From positions 1 to 64,000 of the forward strand of contig CALUZV010000013.1 in NCBI GenBank assembly GCA_944325345.1: 64,000 nt of DNA, read 5' to 3'. The notes below the pieces were generated by a model, which ran no database searches, had not been told where the DNA came from, and saw nothing but the letters and a program-made list of their open reading frames with translations. How positions within the stretch are numbered: the first letter of the stretch is position 1; each line of letters begins with the position of its first letter. The DNA is from an uncultured Parabacteroides sp. Its GTDB lineage: Bacteria > Bacteroidota > Bacteroidia > Bacteroidales > Tannerellaceae. Below are positions 35,384-43,896 of the stretch, piece by piece. Made by a program: the position numbers and the translations under genes.

Positions 35384-36673
35384 ATGTTTGAGGAACTAAT
35401 CCAAAGAGAGAGACGCGCTGCGGTCGTGGGGTTGGGCTACGTCGGTCTGCCGCTGGCGGTAGAGTTGGCGCGGAAGATAGCGGTCGTGGGCTACGATATC
35501 AACGAGGCGCGCTTGGAGCAACTGCGCCTCGGGCACGACCCGAACGGCGAACTGCCCGCCTCCGCCTTCGAGGGGACAGACATCCGTTTCACCTCATCCA
35601 CGGAGGAACTGGCCGAGGCTTCGTTCTATATCATCGCCGTCCCAACGCCCATCGATGCGCACAACGAGCCGGACTTGCACCCTTTGCTTTCGGCCACGCG
35701 GATGGTCGCGAGTGTCCTCCGAAAAGGTGATTATGTGGTTTATGAATCAACCGTCTATCCCGGCTGCACGGAGGAAGATTGCGTTCCCCTTTTGGAGAGT
35801 ATCTCCGGGTTGAAGGCGGGTGAGGACTTCAAGTACGGCTATTCGCCCGAGCGCATCAATCCGGGAGACAAGGTGCATACGCTTCGCAATACCGTCAAAA
35901 TCGTGTCCGGCTGCGATGCCGAGGCCAGCGAAACCATCCGGCAGGTCTATTCCCTTGTCGTCGAGGCGGGGCTGCACGTAGCACCCTCGGTGCGCGTGGC
36001 GGAGGCGGCGAAAATCATCGAGAACACACAGCGCGACGTGAACATCGCCCTGATGAACGAGCTCTCCATCATTTTCGACCGCATGGGCATCAACACCTAC
36101 GATGTCCTGGAGGCGGCGGGGACGAAGTGGAACTTCCTGCACTTCTCGCCCGGACTGGTAGGGGGACATTGCATCGGCGTGGACCCATATTATCTGGTTC
36201 ATAAGGCGAAAGAATTGCAATACCACCCGAAGATGATCAACTCCGGCCGCTTCGTGAACGACTCGATGGGCCGCTACATAGCGAAGAAGATAGTCAAGAA
36301 GATATTGGGGCAGGGGAAGAATATCCTTGGGGCGCGGGTCTTGATTTTGGGCGTAACCTTCAAGGAGAATGTGTGCGATATCCGCAATACCAAGGTAGTT
36401 GATATGGTGCAGGAGTTCCGCGACTTCGGTGCCCGGGTGGACGTGATGGATGCCTACGCCTCGTCGTCGGAGGTCGAGCGGATGTATGGCTTCCCCCTCA
36501 TCACGAAGCCAGAAGGACCGTACGATGCCATTGTGGTGGCAGTCCCCCACACGCCCTATCTATCCCTTACGGAAGACTATTTCCTCGCTTTAGCTTCAGA
36601 CAAACCCGTCTTGGGCGACCTGAAAGGCATCTACCGGGGCCGTATCCACTGGATGATTTACTGGAGTTTGTAA
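35384..36673 (+). CDS. Nucleotide-sugar dehydrogenase (WbpA/WecC/TviB-like)
   Basis: NAD-dependent two-step oxidation of a UDP-sugar at C6 to a uronate, for surface polysaccharide. The 429 residues start with a Rossmann motif VVGLGYVGLPLAVELA, have VVYESTVYPGCTEED, the catalytic loop GGHCIGVDPYYL (Cys nucleophile) and the C-terminal domain with GVTFKENVCDIRNTKV. The NENTQRDVNIA-like motif (IENTQRDVNIALMNE) favours UDP-HexNAc rather than UDP-glucose substrates. The 10-bp gap to lutC implies shared transcription, though no functional link is obvious. Confidence 0.88.
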   Translation: MFEELIQRERRAAVVGLGYVGLPLAVELARKIAVVGYDINEARLEQLRLGHDPNGELPASAFEGTDIRFTSSTEELAEASFYIIAVPTPIDAHNEPDLHPLLSATRMVASVLRKGDYVVYESTVYPGCTEEDCVPLLESISGLKAGEDFKYGYSPERINPGDKVHTLRNTVKIVSGCDAEASETIRQVYSLVVEAGLHVAPSVRVAEAAKIIENTQRDVNIALMNELSIIFDRMGINTYDVLEAAGTKWNFLHFSPGLVGGHCIGVDPYYLVHKAKELQYHPKMINSGRFVNDSMGRYIAKKIVKKILGQGKNILGARVLILGVTFKENVCDIRNTKVVDMVQEFRDFGARVDVMDAYASSSEVERMYGFPLITKPEGPYDAIVVAVPHTPYLSLTEDYFLALASDKPVLGDLKGIYRGRIHWMIYWSL

Positions 36674-36761
36674 AGCGTAAGTTCATTTTTGACCCTGAAA
36701 ACCCGCCTCCCGTTCTCCGTAATTTGTTATAAAAAATATGTTGTAGAATATCTTTTTTTAT

Positions 36762-36880
36762 TTGTAGGGGAAAAGAAAAAGATGCACCTTTGCATCCAGA
36801 TAACCTAAACAATCTTTTTGCCTTAAGACTAATACCTATTGAAAGCCTGTGGAGCGGTCTTTGCGAAAAGAACCGCTCCG
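36762..36880 (+). ncRNA. Possible short RNA or leader with GC-rich hairpin
   Basis: TTG at 36762-36764 and CACCTTTG at 36785-36792 (one mismatch to TAnnTTTG) are 20 bp apart. About 60 nt further, GGAGCGGT (36851-36858) pairs with ACCGCTCC (36872-36879) and inner TCTTT pairs with AAAAGA. The tail GCGTGTTTCTT is only weakly T-rich. No ORF is present. It could equally be a terminator shared by the two converging genes. Confidence 0.35.
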
Positions 36881-36888
36881 CGTGTTTC

Positions 36889-37284
36889 TTAATCGTTCAG
36901 TTCCTGGAGCAGTTGCATCCGTTCGAGGGAAAACGTGTTGTCGTTGGCCTGCACAAACTCAATCAGCTCGCGGGCTTTGCGTCGCAGCGGGAGCGGGTCT
37001 TCGCGTCGGTAGCTCTCTTCAATCAATGTTTTGGCAGCTAGTTCAGCGCGCTCGAGGCCGCAGCCGTCGTCGAGGTTCAGTCGCTCGCGGATTTCGGCAG
37101 GCGAGTGGGTGAGGAGGAAGTCGGTCGTCGTCTGCAAGGACTTGTAGATAGTCGCGAGGAGGTCTTCCGATTGCGCGGGGTTGCCGTCGTTCCCATCATT
37201 GCCATCATTCCGGTTGAGGACCAGCTGGACGACCATTTTGCCGATTTCCTCGATTTGCACCATAATAAAATCTCTCTTTAACAT
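36889..37284 (-). CDS. Small helical protein, DUF6483-like
   Basis: The 131 residues begin MLKRDFIMVQIEEIGKMVVQL, which resembles the N-terminus of DUF6483 (MFxxDYIxRxIEx). A run of NDG repeats (about residues 27-35) separates it from a helical, charged C-terminus (ERLNLDDGCGLERAELAAKTLIEESYRREDPLPLRRKARELIEF). It is probably cytosolic; function unknown. Starting at MVQIEEIGK (37263) is possible, but the first Met fits the family better. It follows the cyclophilin gene on the same strand after 24 bp. Confidence 0.5.
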   Translation of the reverse strand: MLKRDFIMVQIEEIGKMVVQLVLNRNDGNDGNDGNPAQSEDLLATIYKSLQTTTDFLLTHSPAEIRERLNLDDGCGLERAELAAKTLIEESYRREDPLPLRRKARELIEFVQANDNTFSLERMQLLQELND

Positions 37285-37308
37285 GGAAAATCTATTTTAA
37301 TTGTTTGT

Positions 37309-38121
37309 TTATTTTTCTACGGAGACCTTGATAATCCGGATGTCCTTCACAGGCCGGTCGTAGCGGTCTTTCTTTTGGCTGGCAATCAGATCCAAGACAT
37401 CGAATCCTTCGGTCAGTTCGCCATAAATGGTGTAGTAGCCGTCGAGATGGTGGCTGCCGCCGACCGTCGTGTAGGCTGCACGCTGTTCTGGGGTGAAAAT
37501 CAGGTGGTCCGGATAGGCTTGGACGACAGAGTCAATCTTGGCGTTGATGCTGACGACCCATTTGTTGTATTCTACGGCATCGGCTTTGCGCAGCGAGTCC
37601 AAGGTAGTCTTTACCGGATAGTAAAACTCCTGCAGCGCGCGCTTCCGGGCGGGATAATTCTTTACTTTTTCGAGCGTGTCCAGTTCGCCACCGCGATAGA
37701 CTTTTCCTTGGACGATAAAGAATTGCGACATATCAGATTTTCGCTCTGGATTTATTTCGTCCGGCTGTCGCGGAGCCGCCAGGGCACCTCGTTTATGGAA
37801 ATACTTCGGGTTCATTTCCGGCGGAATCTCGGCACTCCGGTCTCCGAATCCGCAACGCCGACCCGGGAGGGCATTTCTCGAATCAGGCGCCCCCCCTTGA
37901 ATCATGAAGTTCTCGATGACACGCGTAAAGAGCGTCCCGTCGTATTCCCCCTTCTCGGCGCGGGCGATGAAGGCACGCACGTGGCCGGGGACATCATCGT
38001 AGAGGCGGGCTTTCATGGTCCCGACGTTGGTTTGTATCGTAACGAAAGTCGTATCTTGCTGGGCTCCTGCATGACCCGCCATGAGTAGAGCGGCAAGCGA
38101 GGCGAATAAAAAGCGTTTCAT
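37309..38121 (-). CDS. Exported cyclophilin-type peptidyl-prolyl isomerase
   Basis: The 270-residue product has a signal peptide (FLFASLAALLMAGHAGAQ). Cyclophilin motifs include NVGTMKARLYDDVPGHV, YDGTLFTRVIENFMIQGG and MSQFFIVQGKVYRGG. An insertion of about 65 residues (roughly 155-220) before LDGYYTIYGELTEGFDVLD is typical of Bacteroidales periplasmic members. It should speed proline isomerisation in exported proteins. ATG 38121 is chosen because the longer frame covers the promoter region. Confidence 0.9.
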   Translation of the reverse strand: MKRFLFASLAALLMAGHAGAQQDTTFVTIQTNVGTMKARLYDDVPGHVRAFIARAEKGEYDGTLFTRVIENFMIQGGAPDSRNALPGRRCGFGDRSAEIPPEMNPKYFHKRGALAAPRQPDEINPERKSDMSQFFIVQGKVYRGGELDTLEKVKNYPARKRALQEFYYPVKTTLDSLRKADAVEYNKWVVSINAKIDSVVQAYPDHLIFTPEQRAAYTTVGGSHHLDGYYTIYGELTEGFDVLDLIASQKKDRYDRPVKDIRIIKVSVEK

Positions 38122-38145
38122 ATAGCGTATGATTTGAATTTTTTG

Positions 38146-38153
38146 CAAAAGTA
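38146..38153 (-). promoter_or_regulatory. -7 box of the cyclophilin gene
   Basis: TACTTTTG on the minus strand, 24 bp before the start codon at 38121. Confidence 0.5.
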
Positions 38154-38216
38154 GAAGTTTCTTCAACTGTTTCCCCATGACTTGTTTAATCTTCAGCATA
38201 AAATATGTTAAAGCGC

Positions 38217-38246
38217 TTGCGCTTCCAAATATCATGCCTACTTTTG
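38217..38246 (+). promoter_or_regulatory. Promoter of the tetR-efflux operon
   Basis: TTG at 38217-38219, a 19-bp spacer and TACTTTTG at 38239-38246 fully match the phylum consensus. The start would be near 38253, inside the palindrome at 38249-38264. Confidence 0.75.
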
Positions 38247-38248
38247 TA

Positions 38249-38264
38249 TCGACAATATTGTCGA
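38249..38264 (+). promoter_or_regulatory. Perfect 16-bp palindrome, likely TetR operator
   Basis: TCGACAATATTGTCGA lies exactly over the predicted transcription start and 25 bp before the tetR ATG. Position and symmetry suit autorepression by the TetR dimer. Inferred, not shown. Confidence 0.65.
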
Positions 38265-38289
38265 ACAAATAAGATGAACAATAAAGACG

Positions 38290-38910
38290 ATGAAGAATAA
38301 CGAGCAAAACACAGAGCAAATCATTCTGGAAGCGGCTGAAGCCGAGTTCTTAGAGAAAGGATATAGCAACGCGAAGATGCTGAGTATCGCCCGGCGTGCC
38401 GGCGTAGCCCATTCGATGTTGCATTACTATTTCCGAAGCAAGGAAAACCTGTTTAAATCGATATTGCAACGCAAGACGCAGGAGCTATTGCCGATGTTTG
38501 ACGAAGCGCTGGCCTCAAATTGTCCCATTCGTGAAATCATACAGAAGGTCAGGGAGGCCCGCGACCGCTACGTCTTCGCGAAAAGTCCGCGGATGCCTTA
38601 TTTCCTCTTAACGGAAATTTTGGCCAAACCCGAGAACCGCGAGATGCTGATAGAAGTATTCGATAAATCCCCAATGGTTCAGCTCCAACGGTTTCGCGAA
38701 CGGCTCAACCAAGAGATAGCACAAGGTAACCTGCGCGAGATAGGTTTTGCCGATTTTATTTTTTTGCTGATAACCTTCGATGCTTCTTCCTTAAGCGCAA
38801 TTCTCCTCGCCAAAGAGAGCGGACGCTTGCCGGAAGAGGTTTGCGACAAGCTGATGGAGACGTACCGTGAACATAATATGCAAATCATATTGGATGCGTT
38901 GCGTCCTTAA
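38290..38910 (+). CDS. TetR/AcrR family regulator of the efflux operon
   Basis: The 206 residues have a typical N-terminal helix-turn-helix (SIARRAGVAHSMLHYYFRSKENLFKSIL) and a helical ligand-binding domain. It heads an operon with TolC, a membrane-fusion protein, two ATPases and two permeases, the same layout as E. coli cecR(ybiH)-ybhGFSR. It probably represses the operon until a toxic compound binds. Confidence 0.92.
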   Translation: MKNNEQNTEQIILEAAEAEFLEKGYSNAKMLSIARRAGVAHSMLHYYFRSKENLFKSILQRKTQELLPMFDEALASNCPIREIIQKVREARDRYVFAKSPRMPYFLLTEILAKPENREMLIEVFDKSPMVQLQRFRERLNQEIAQGNLREIGFADFIFLLITFDASSLSAILLAKESGRLPEEVCDKLMETYREHNMQIILDALRP

Positions 38911-38941
38911 TATATACCTAACTAATAAAAACAATAGAAGC

Positions 38942-40216
38942 ATGAGAAGAAAAGCCATTTCCGTTTTCCTTGCCCTGATGCTGGGGAGTCCGGTCTTCGC
39001 CCAGTTGAGCATCGAAGAATGTTACAGCAAAGCGCAGGCCAACTATCCGCTTATCCGTCAATACGGATTGATAGAAAAGACGAAGGAATACAACTTGCAA
39101 AACGCAGCAAGGGGATACTTGCCGCAAATAACCGTTTCGGCACAGGCAACGTACCAGTCTGATGTAACGAAACTGCCTTTTAATGCCGCCGATTTGGGCT
39201 TGTCAGGCATCGAGATTCCGACCGTGAGCCAAGACCAGTACAAGGCTACGCTCGATGTGAACCAAACGATTTGGGACGGCGGGGCGATACGTTCCCAGCG
39301 GCAAACCCTTCGTGCGGAGGCGGATGTCGAGCAGAAAAATCTTGATGTGAGCCTTTATGCCGTCAATGAGCGCGTCAATCAGGTCTATTTCGGTATCTTG
39401 CTTGCCGATGCACAAATCCGGCAGAACCAATTGCTTCAGAAAGAGTTGGAGCGTAATTGCCATCAAGTGGAAACGTATATAGATAACGGTGTGGCCAATC
39501 AGTCCGACCTCGACGCTATCCGTGTGGAATTGCTGAAGGCAAAGCAAAGCGAAGTGCAGCTTCGGCATACCCGCAACGCCTATCTCACGATGCTCGGCCA
39601 ATTGATAGGAGAGAAGATTGACGAGGGAGAAGAATTGCAGAAGCCGGAGGTCTTGTTGCCACTCAGCATGGACAATAACCGGCCGGAGCTGGCTCTGTAC
39701 GACGCGCAAATCCGCCATCTCGAGGCGCAGCAGAATCGGATAACGGCGGGATTGATGCCCCGGCTGGGCCTTTTTGTTACAGGGGGTTATGGGAAACCTG
39801 GATTGAATATGTTGGAGAATAGTTTCAAAGCGTATTATCTTGCGGGAGTCAAATTGACTTGGAATATCGGTGGTTTTTATACTCAGCGGAACGATAGAGA
39901 GAAGATCCGCACGAATATCCGCTCTGTGGAAACCCAGCGGGATGCCTTCTTGTTTAACACCGAATTGGAAGTAACCCAGCGAAATGCAATTATCGGGAAA
40001 TATCGCGAGCAGTTGAAGTATGACGATGAAATCATCCGTCTCCAGCGTTCCGTAAGGGAAGCCTCGGAGGTGAAGATGGCAAACGGGACGCTATCCGGGA
40101 CGGAACTGACGCGCGACATCCATGCCGAGCAAGCCGCCGTCCTGGATAAGATATTCCATGAGATGCAATTACTTAGTGAAATCTATAATCTGAAATATGC
40201 AATCAATGAATTATAA
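38942..40216 (+). CDS. TolC family outer-membrane efflux protein
   Basis: The 424 residues start MRRKAISVFLALMLGSPVFAQ (signal peptide), followed by LSIEECYSKAQANYPLIRQY, the standard TolC repeat start. Long alpha-helical stretches alternate with short barrel strands (DVNQTIWDGGAIRSQ, LAGVKLTWNIGGFYTQRND). It forms the exit duct for the ABC pump encoded downstream. ATG 38942 is chosen for the signal peptide; the longer frame overlaps tetR. Confidence 0.9.
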   Translation: MRRKAISVFLALMLGSPVFAQLSIEECYSKAQANYPLIRQYGLIEKTKEYNLQNAARGYLPQITVSAQATYQSDVTKLPFNAADLGLSGIEIPTVSQDQYKATLDVNQTIWDGGAIRSQRQTLRAEADVEQKNLDVSLYAVNERVNQVYFGILLADAQIRQNQLLQKELERNCHQVETYIDNGVANQSDLDAIRVELLKAKQSEVQLRHTRNAYLTMLGQLIGEKIDEGEELQKPEVLLPLSMDNNRPELALYDAQIRHLEAQQNRITAGLMPRLGLFVTGGYGKPGLNMLENSFKAYYLAGVKLTWNIGGFYTQRNDREKIRTNIRSVETQRDAFLFNTELEVTQRNAIIGKYREQLKYDDEIIRLQRSVREASEVKMANGTLSGTELTRDIHAEQAAVLDKIFHEMQLLSEIYNLKYAINEL

Positions 40217-40217
40217 T

Positions 40218-41111
40218 ATGAAGTCAGCAGTTTATCTTTTAGGTTTAGCCGTCCTCCTCTTTTCCTGTCATAACGAGGATGGCGAATACGACGCCACCGG
40301 CGTTTTTGAAACGACAGAAGTAATCGTTTCTGCCCAAGGTACAGGGGAAATCATGCGGTTTGATATCGACGAAGGGAAAACCGTGGATGCCGAAGTGGAG
40401 TTGGGCTATATTGATACCGTGCAACTCTCGTTGAAGAAGCAGGAACTCTTGGCTAACCTTGAGGCCACGGATAGTCGCCGTTATGATGTCGCTCGGCAAA
40501 TAGCTTCGCTCCGCGAGGAGATTGCTACCCAAAAGCGCGAGCAGCAACGCTATCAAAATCTGGTTCAAGCCAAAGCCGCCAATCAAAAGCAACTCGACGA
40601 CATCAATGCCCGTCTTGCTACGCTTGAGAAACAATTGGCGGCGCAGACGGAAACCTTGGAAAATGGCAATCGGACGGTGAGCGGACAAGTACGGATGCTC
40701 GAAGCGCAACTGGCGCAGGTGGAAGACCAAATTGGCAAATGCCGGATTAGTAGTCCGATAAATGGTACTATTCTTTCTAAATATGCCGAGGCAGGGGAAC
40801 TGGCATCGCAAGGTCGCGCTTTGTTTAAGGTAGGCGATATCGTGAATATGTATTTGCGGGCTTACATCACAGCGGACCAACTGACAGAGCTGAAAATAGG
40901 GCAGTCCGTCCGTGTCTTTGCCGATGAAGGAGAAAGCGGGCACCGTGAATATGCCGGTACGGTCTCTTGGATATCGGACAAGGCTGAGTTTACACCCAAG
41001 ACTATCCAAACGCGGGATGAACGGGCGAATTTGGTTTATGCCGTGAAGATACAAATCCAAAACGATGGCTTCGTGAAACGCGGGATGTATGGCGAGATAA
41101 AGATAGACTAA
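40218..41111 (+). CDS. HlyD-family membrane-fusion lipoprotein (YbhG-like)
   Basis: The 297-residue periplasmic adaptor begins MKSAVYLLGLAVLLFSC (lipobox LFSC, Cys17). A split biotinyl-lipoyl domain flanks a helical hairpin (about residues 80-165, RQIASLREEIATQKREQQRYQNL), rejoining at CRISSPINGTILSKYAEAGE. It links the ABC permeases to TolC. ATG 40218 sits right after the tolC stop; ATG 40197 would overlap tolC. Confidence 0.88.
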   Translation: MKSAVYLLGLAVLLFSCHNEDGEYDATGVFETTEVIVSAQGTGEIMRFDIDEGKTVDAEVELGYIDTVQLSLKKQELLANLEATDSRRYDVARQIASLREEIATQKREQQRYQNLVQAKAANQKQLDDINARLATLEKQLAAQTETLENGNRTVSGQVRMLEAQLAQVEDQIGKCRISSPINGTILSKYAEAGELASQGRALFKVGDIVNMYLRAYITADQLTELKIGQSVRVFADEGESGHREYAGTVSWISDKAEFTPKTIQTRDERANLVYAVKIQIQNDGFVKRGMYGEIKID

Positions 41112-41112
41112 T

Positions 41113-42009
41113 ATGGTTGAGGTAAATGATTTGAGCAAAAGTTATGGTGCCGTGAATGCCGTTCGGGATTTAAGTTTCTCGGTTAATAGGGGAGAACTTT
41201 ACGGCATCATCGGTCCGGATGGTGCGGGTAAAACTACCTTGTTCCGCATCCTCACGACGCTTTTGCTTGCCGACCGGGGCACGGCGCGGATTGCCGGTCT
41301 GGATGTCGTGAGAGACTATCGCCGGATACGCCAACTTATCGGCTATATGCCCGGAAAGTTCTCGCTTTATCAGGATTTGACGGTCGAGGAGAACCTCCAG
41401 TTTTTCGCTTCGGTCTTCAATACGACTATCGAAGAGAATTATTATTTGGTAGAGGATATCTATAAGCAAATCGAGCCGTTCCGCAATCGTCTGGCGGGAA
41501 AACTTTCTGGTGGAATGAAACAGAAATTAGCGTTAAGCTGTGCTTTAATACACAAACCTAAAGTTTTGTTCTTGGACGAGCCGACGACGGGGGTGGACCC
41601 TGTCTCCCGTAAAGAGTTTTGGGGGATGTTGCTCAAACTAAAGCAGCAGGATATTACGATACTCGTCTCAACGCCTTATATGGACGAAGCGAAACTCTGC
41701 GACCGCATCGCGTTGATGCAAGGGGGCCGCTTCCTCGAAGTCGATACCCCACAGCACATCATCGACCACTATCCGGAAACACTTTGGAGTGTTCGAGCCA
41801 AGGAGATGCACCGCTTGCTGGGAGATTTACGTAGCTTTCCGGGAACGAAAACCTCGTTTTCCTTTGGAGAAACATACCATATAACACTTGGAAAAAGTAG
41901 TTCTCCGGAGTCCTTGCAACGCTATTTGGAGGAGCGTGGGCATAGGAATGTATCGATTCAGCCGATAAGTCCTTCGGTAGAAGATTGTTTCATGCTATTG
42001 AGTAAGTAA
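41113..42009 (+). CDS. ABC transporter ATP-binding protein (first half of YbhF-like pair)
   Basis: The 298 residues carry Walker A GPDGAGKTT, signature LSGGMKQKL and Walker B VLFLDEPTTGVDP, with a C-terminal extension of about 80 residues. In E. coli YbhF both nucleotide-binding domains lie in one chain; here they are separate adjacent genes. The GPDG form of the P-loop start is seen in that subgroup. Confidence 0.92.
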   Translation: MVEVNDLSKSYGAVNAVRDLSFSVNRGELYGIIGPDGAGKTTLFRILTTLLLADRGTARIAGLDVVRDYRRIRQLIGYMPGKFSLYQDLTVEENLQFFASVFNTTIEENYYLVEDIYKQIEPFRNRLAGKLSGGMKQKLALSCALIHKPKVLFLDEPTTGVDPVSRKEFWGMLLKLKQQDITILVSTPYMDEAKLCDRIALMQGGRFLEVDTPQHIIDHYPETLWSVRAKEMHRLLGDLRSFPGTKTSFSFGETYHITLGKSSSPESLQRYLEERGHRNVSIQPISPSVEDCFMLLSK

Positions 42010-42010
42010 G

Positions 42011-42754
42011 ATGGAAGAAAAAGTAATTTGGGCAGATGGATTGACGAAAAGTTTCGGCGCTTTCACGGCGGTGGACCATATTTCCTTCGAAGTCCGCCGT
42101 GGCGAAATCTTCGGCTTCCTGGGTGCGAACGGGGCAGGCAAAACTACCGCCATGCGAATGCTTTGCGGCCTTAGTCTCCCGACCTCGGGGCGCGGAGAGG
42201 TCGCCGGCTTCGACATCGCCACGCAACAGGAAGAAGTGAAGAAGCATATCGGCTATATGAGTCAGAAATTCTCGCTCTACGAGGATTTGAAGGTCTGGGA
42301 GAACCTCCGGCTCTTCGGCGGTATCTACGGTCTGAAATCTCGGGCTATCCGCGAGAAAACCGACGAGATATTGAGCGACTTGGGCTTCGAATCCGAGCGG
42401 AATACCTTCGTTCGTGCCTTGCCATTGGGCTGGAAACAGAAGCTCGCCTTCTCAGTCTCGATTTTCCACGAGCCGAAAGTGGTTTTCCTCGACGAGCCGA
42501 CGGGCGGCGTGGATCCGATGACGCGACGCCAATTCTGGGAGTTAATCTATCGGGCTGCGGACAAGGGCATCACGGTTTTCGTTACGACGCACTATATGGA
42601 TGAGGCGGAATATTGCGACCGCGTTTCCATCATGGTCGATGGGAAAATAGAGGCGTTGGATTCGCCGCGTGCCTTGCGCGAGCAATTCCGTGCCGAAAAT
42701 ATGGATGATGTCTTCCAGCAATTGGCAAGAAAGGCTAAACGTACATCAGATTAA
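42011..42754 (+). CDS. ABC transporter ATP-binding protein (second half of YbhF-like pair)
   Basis: The 247 residues have Walker A GANGAGKTTAM and Walker B VVFLDEPTGGVDP, but the signature reads LPLGWKQKL instead of LSGGQ. Degenerate signatures occur in the second domain of YbhF/RbbA-type exporters, implying an asymmetric pair of ATP sites. The gene starts 1 bp after the previous stop. Confidence 0.92.
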   Translation: MEEKVIWADGLTKSFGAFTAVDHISFEVRRGEIFGFLGANGAGKTTAMRMLCGLSLPTSGRGEVAGFDIATQQEEVKKHIGYMSQKFSLYEDLKVWENLRLFGGIYGLKSRAIREKTDEILSDLGFESERNTFVRALPLGWKQKLAFSVSIFHEPKVVFLDEPTGGVDPMTRRQFWELIYRAADKGITVFVTTHYMDEAEYCDRVSIMVDGKIEALDSPRALREQFRAENMDDVFQQLARKAKRTSD

Positions 42755-42766
42755 GGAGGAAATTCT

Positions 42767-43873
42767 ATGAAGCAGTTTCAATCTTTTGTTTTAAAGGAAT
42801 TCAAGCAGATATTCCGCGACCGGCGGACTTCGCTGATATTACTTGTCTTGCCTATCGTGGAGGTTCTCCTTTTAGGCTATGCCATCACGACAGAACTGAA
42901 CAACGCGGCGATTGCGGTCTTCGACCCTTCGAAGGATGCCGAGACGCGCCAAATCTCGGAGCGCTTCCAGGCAAGCCGCTATTTCACCGTCGTCCGCGAG
43001 CTAACCGACGCGCAAGAAATCAACGATGTCTTCCAAAACGGCGATATCAACATGGTGCTCGTCTTCCCCGAGCGTTTCTCCGAGAAATTGCGCAATGGCG
43101 AGGGTGCCGATATCCAATTTTTCATCGACGGCACAGATCCGAACCAAGCTTCCATGCTCAACGGCTATGCCTCAGGTATTCTGGCTTCGTTTCAAGCGGA
43201 GCAAGCCGAACTCTTCCGTCAGCCGTACCAAATTCGGACGGAGACGCGTATGCTCTACAATCCGCAGGGCGAAAGTGCCTACAACTTCGTCCCCGGCGTG
43301 ATGGGTCTGGTGTTGATGCTGATTTGTGCCATGATGACTTCCGTTGCCATCGTGCGGGAGAAGGAAACAGGGACGATGGAGGTCCTTTTGGCCTCGCCGA
43401 TGAAGCCTGCGCAGATTATCCTCTCGAAGATGGCTCCCTATTTCGTCATCTCCGTAACCAACCTGATTACCATCCTGCTGATAGCGACGTTTATCATGGA
43501 TGTCCCCATCCGGGGCAGTCTTTTCTGGCTTTCGGTGGTCTCGCTGTGTTTTGTGTTTGTTGCACTGGCCTTGGGGCTGCTCATTTCTACAATTGTAGAT
43601 ACTCAGATGGCTGCCCTCTTGGTTTCCGGCATAGGACTGATGATGCCGGTGATGATATTCTCCGGACTGATATTTCCCCTCGAAAGTATGCCTTGGGGAC
43701 TCCGTTGGATTTCAGATTTTATCCCTGCGCGCTGGTACATCTCCGCCGTGCGGAAAATAATGATAGAAGGGGTAGGAGTCGAGTATTTTGCCAAGGAATT
43801 GGGCATTATCATCCTGATGGCGGTCTTTCTGATGGCCGTGGCCTGGAAGAAATTTAAAATCCGTTTAAGCTGA
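42767..43873 (+). CDS. ABC-2 type permease (YbhS/YbhR-like)
   Basis: The 368 residues show one N-terminal membrane helix (LILLVLPIVEVLLLGYAI), a large periplasmic domain (about 45-175) and five C-terminal helices starting at FVPGVMGLVLMLICAMM. The motif REKETGTMEVLLASPM is typical of ABC-2 exporters. It pairs with the next gene as a heterodimeric channel. A good GGAGG-like site (AAGGAGGAAA) precedes ATG. Confidence 0.9.
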   Translation: MKQFQSFVLKEFKQIFRDRRTSLILLVLPIVEVLLLGYAITTELNNAAIAVFDPSKDAETRQISERFQASRYFTVVRELTDAQEINDVFQNGDINMVLVFPERFSEKLRNGEGADIQFFIDGTDPNQASMLNGYASGILASFQAEQAELFRQPYQIRTETRMLYNPQGESAYNFVPGVMGLVLMLICAMMTSVAIVREKETGTMEVLLASPMKPAQIILSKMAPYFVISVTNLITILLIATFIMDVPIRGSLFWLSVVSLCFVFVALALGLLISTIVDTQMAALLVSGIGLMMPVMIFSGLIFPLESMPWGLRWISDFIPARWYISAVRKIMIEGVGVEYFAKELGIIILMAVFLMAVAWKKFKIRLS

Positions 43874-43896
43874 ATGTAAAGAAAGGAGGCTCTCTC

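Noticed and set aside
42011..42754. Second ATPase as a broken gene because of LPLGWKQKL
   Set aside because: This degenerate signature is usual for the second domain of YbhF-like exporters; Walker A and B are intact.
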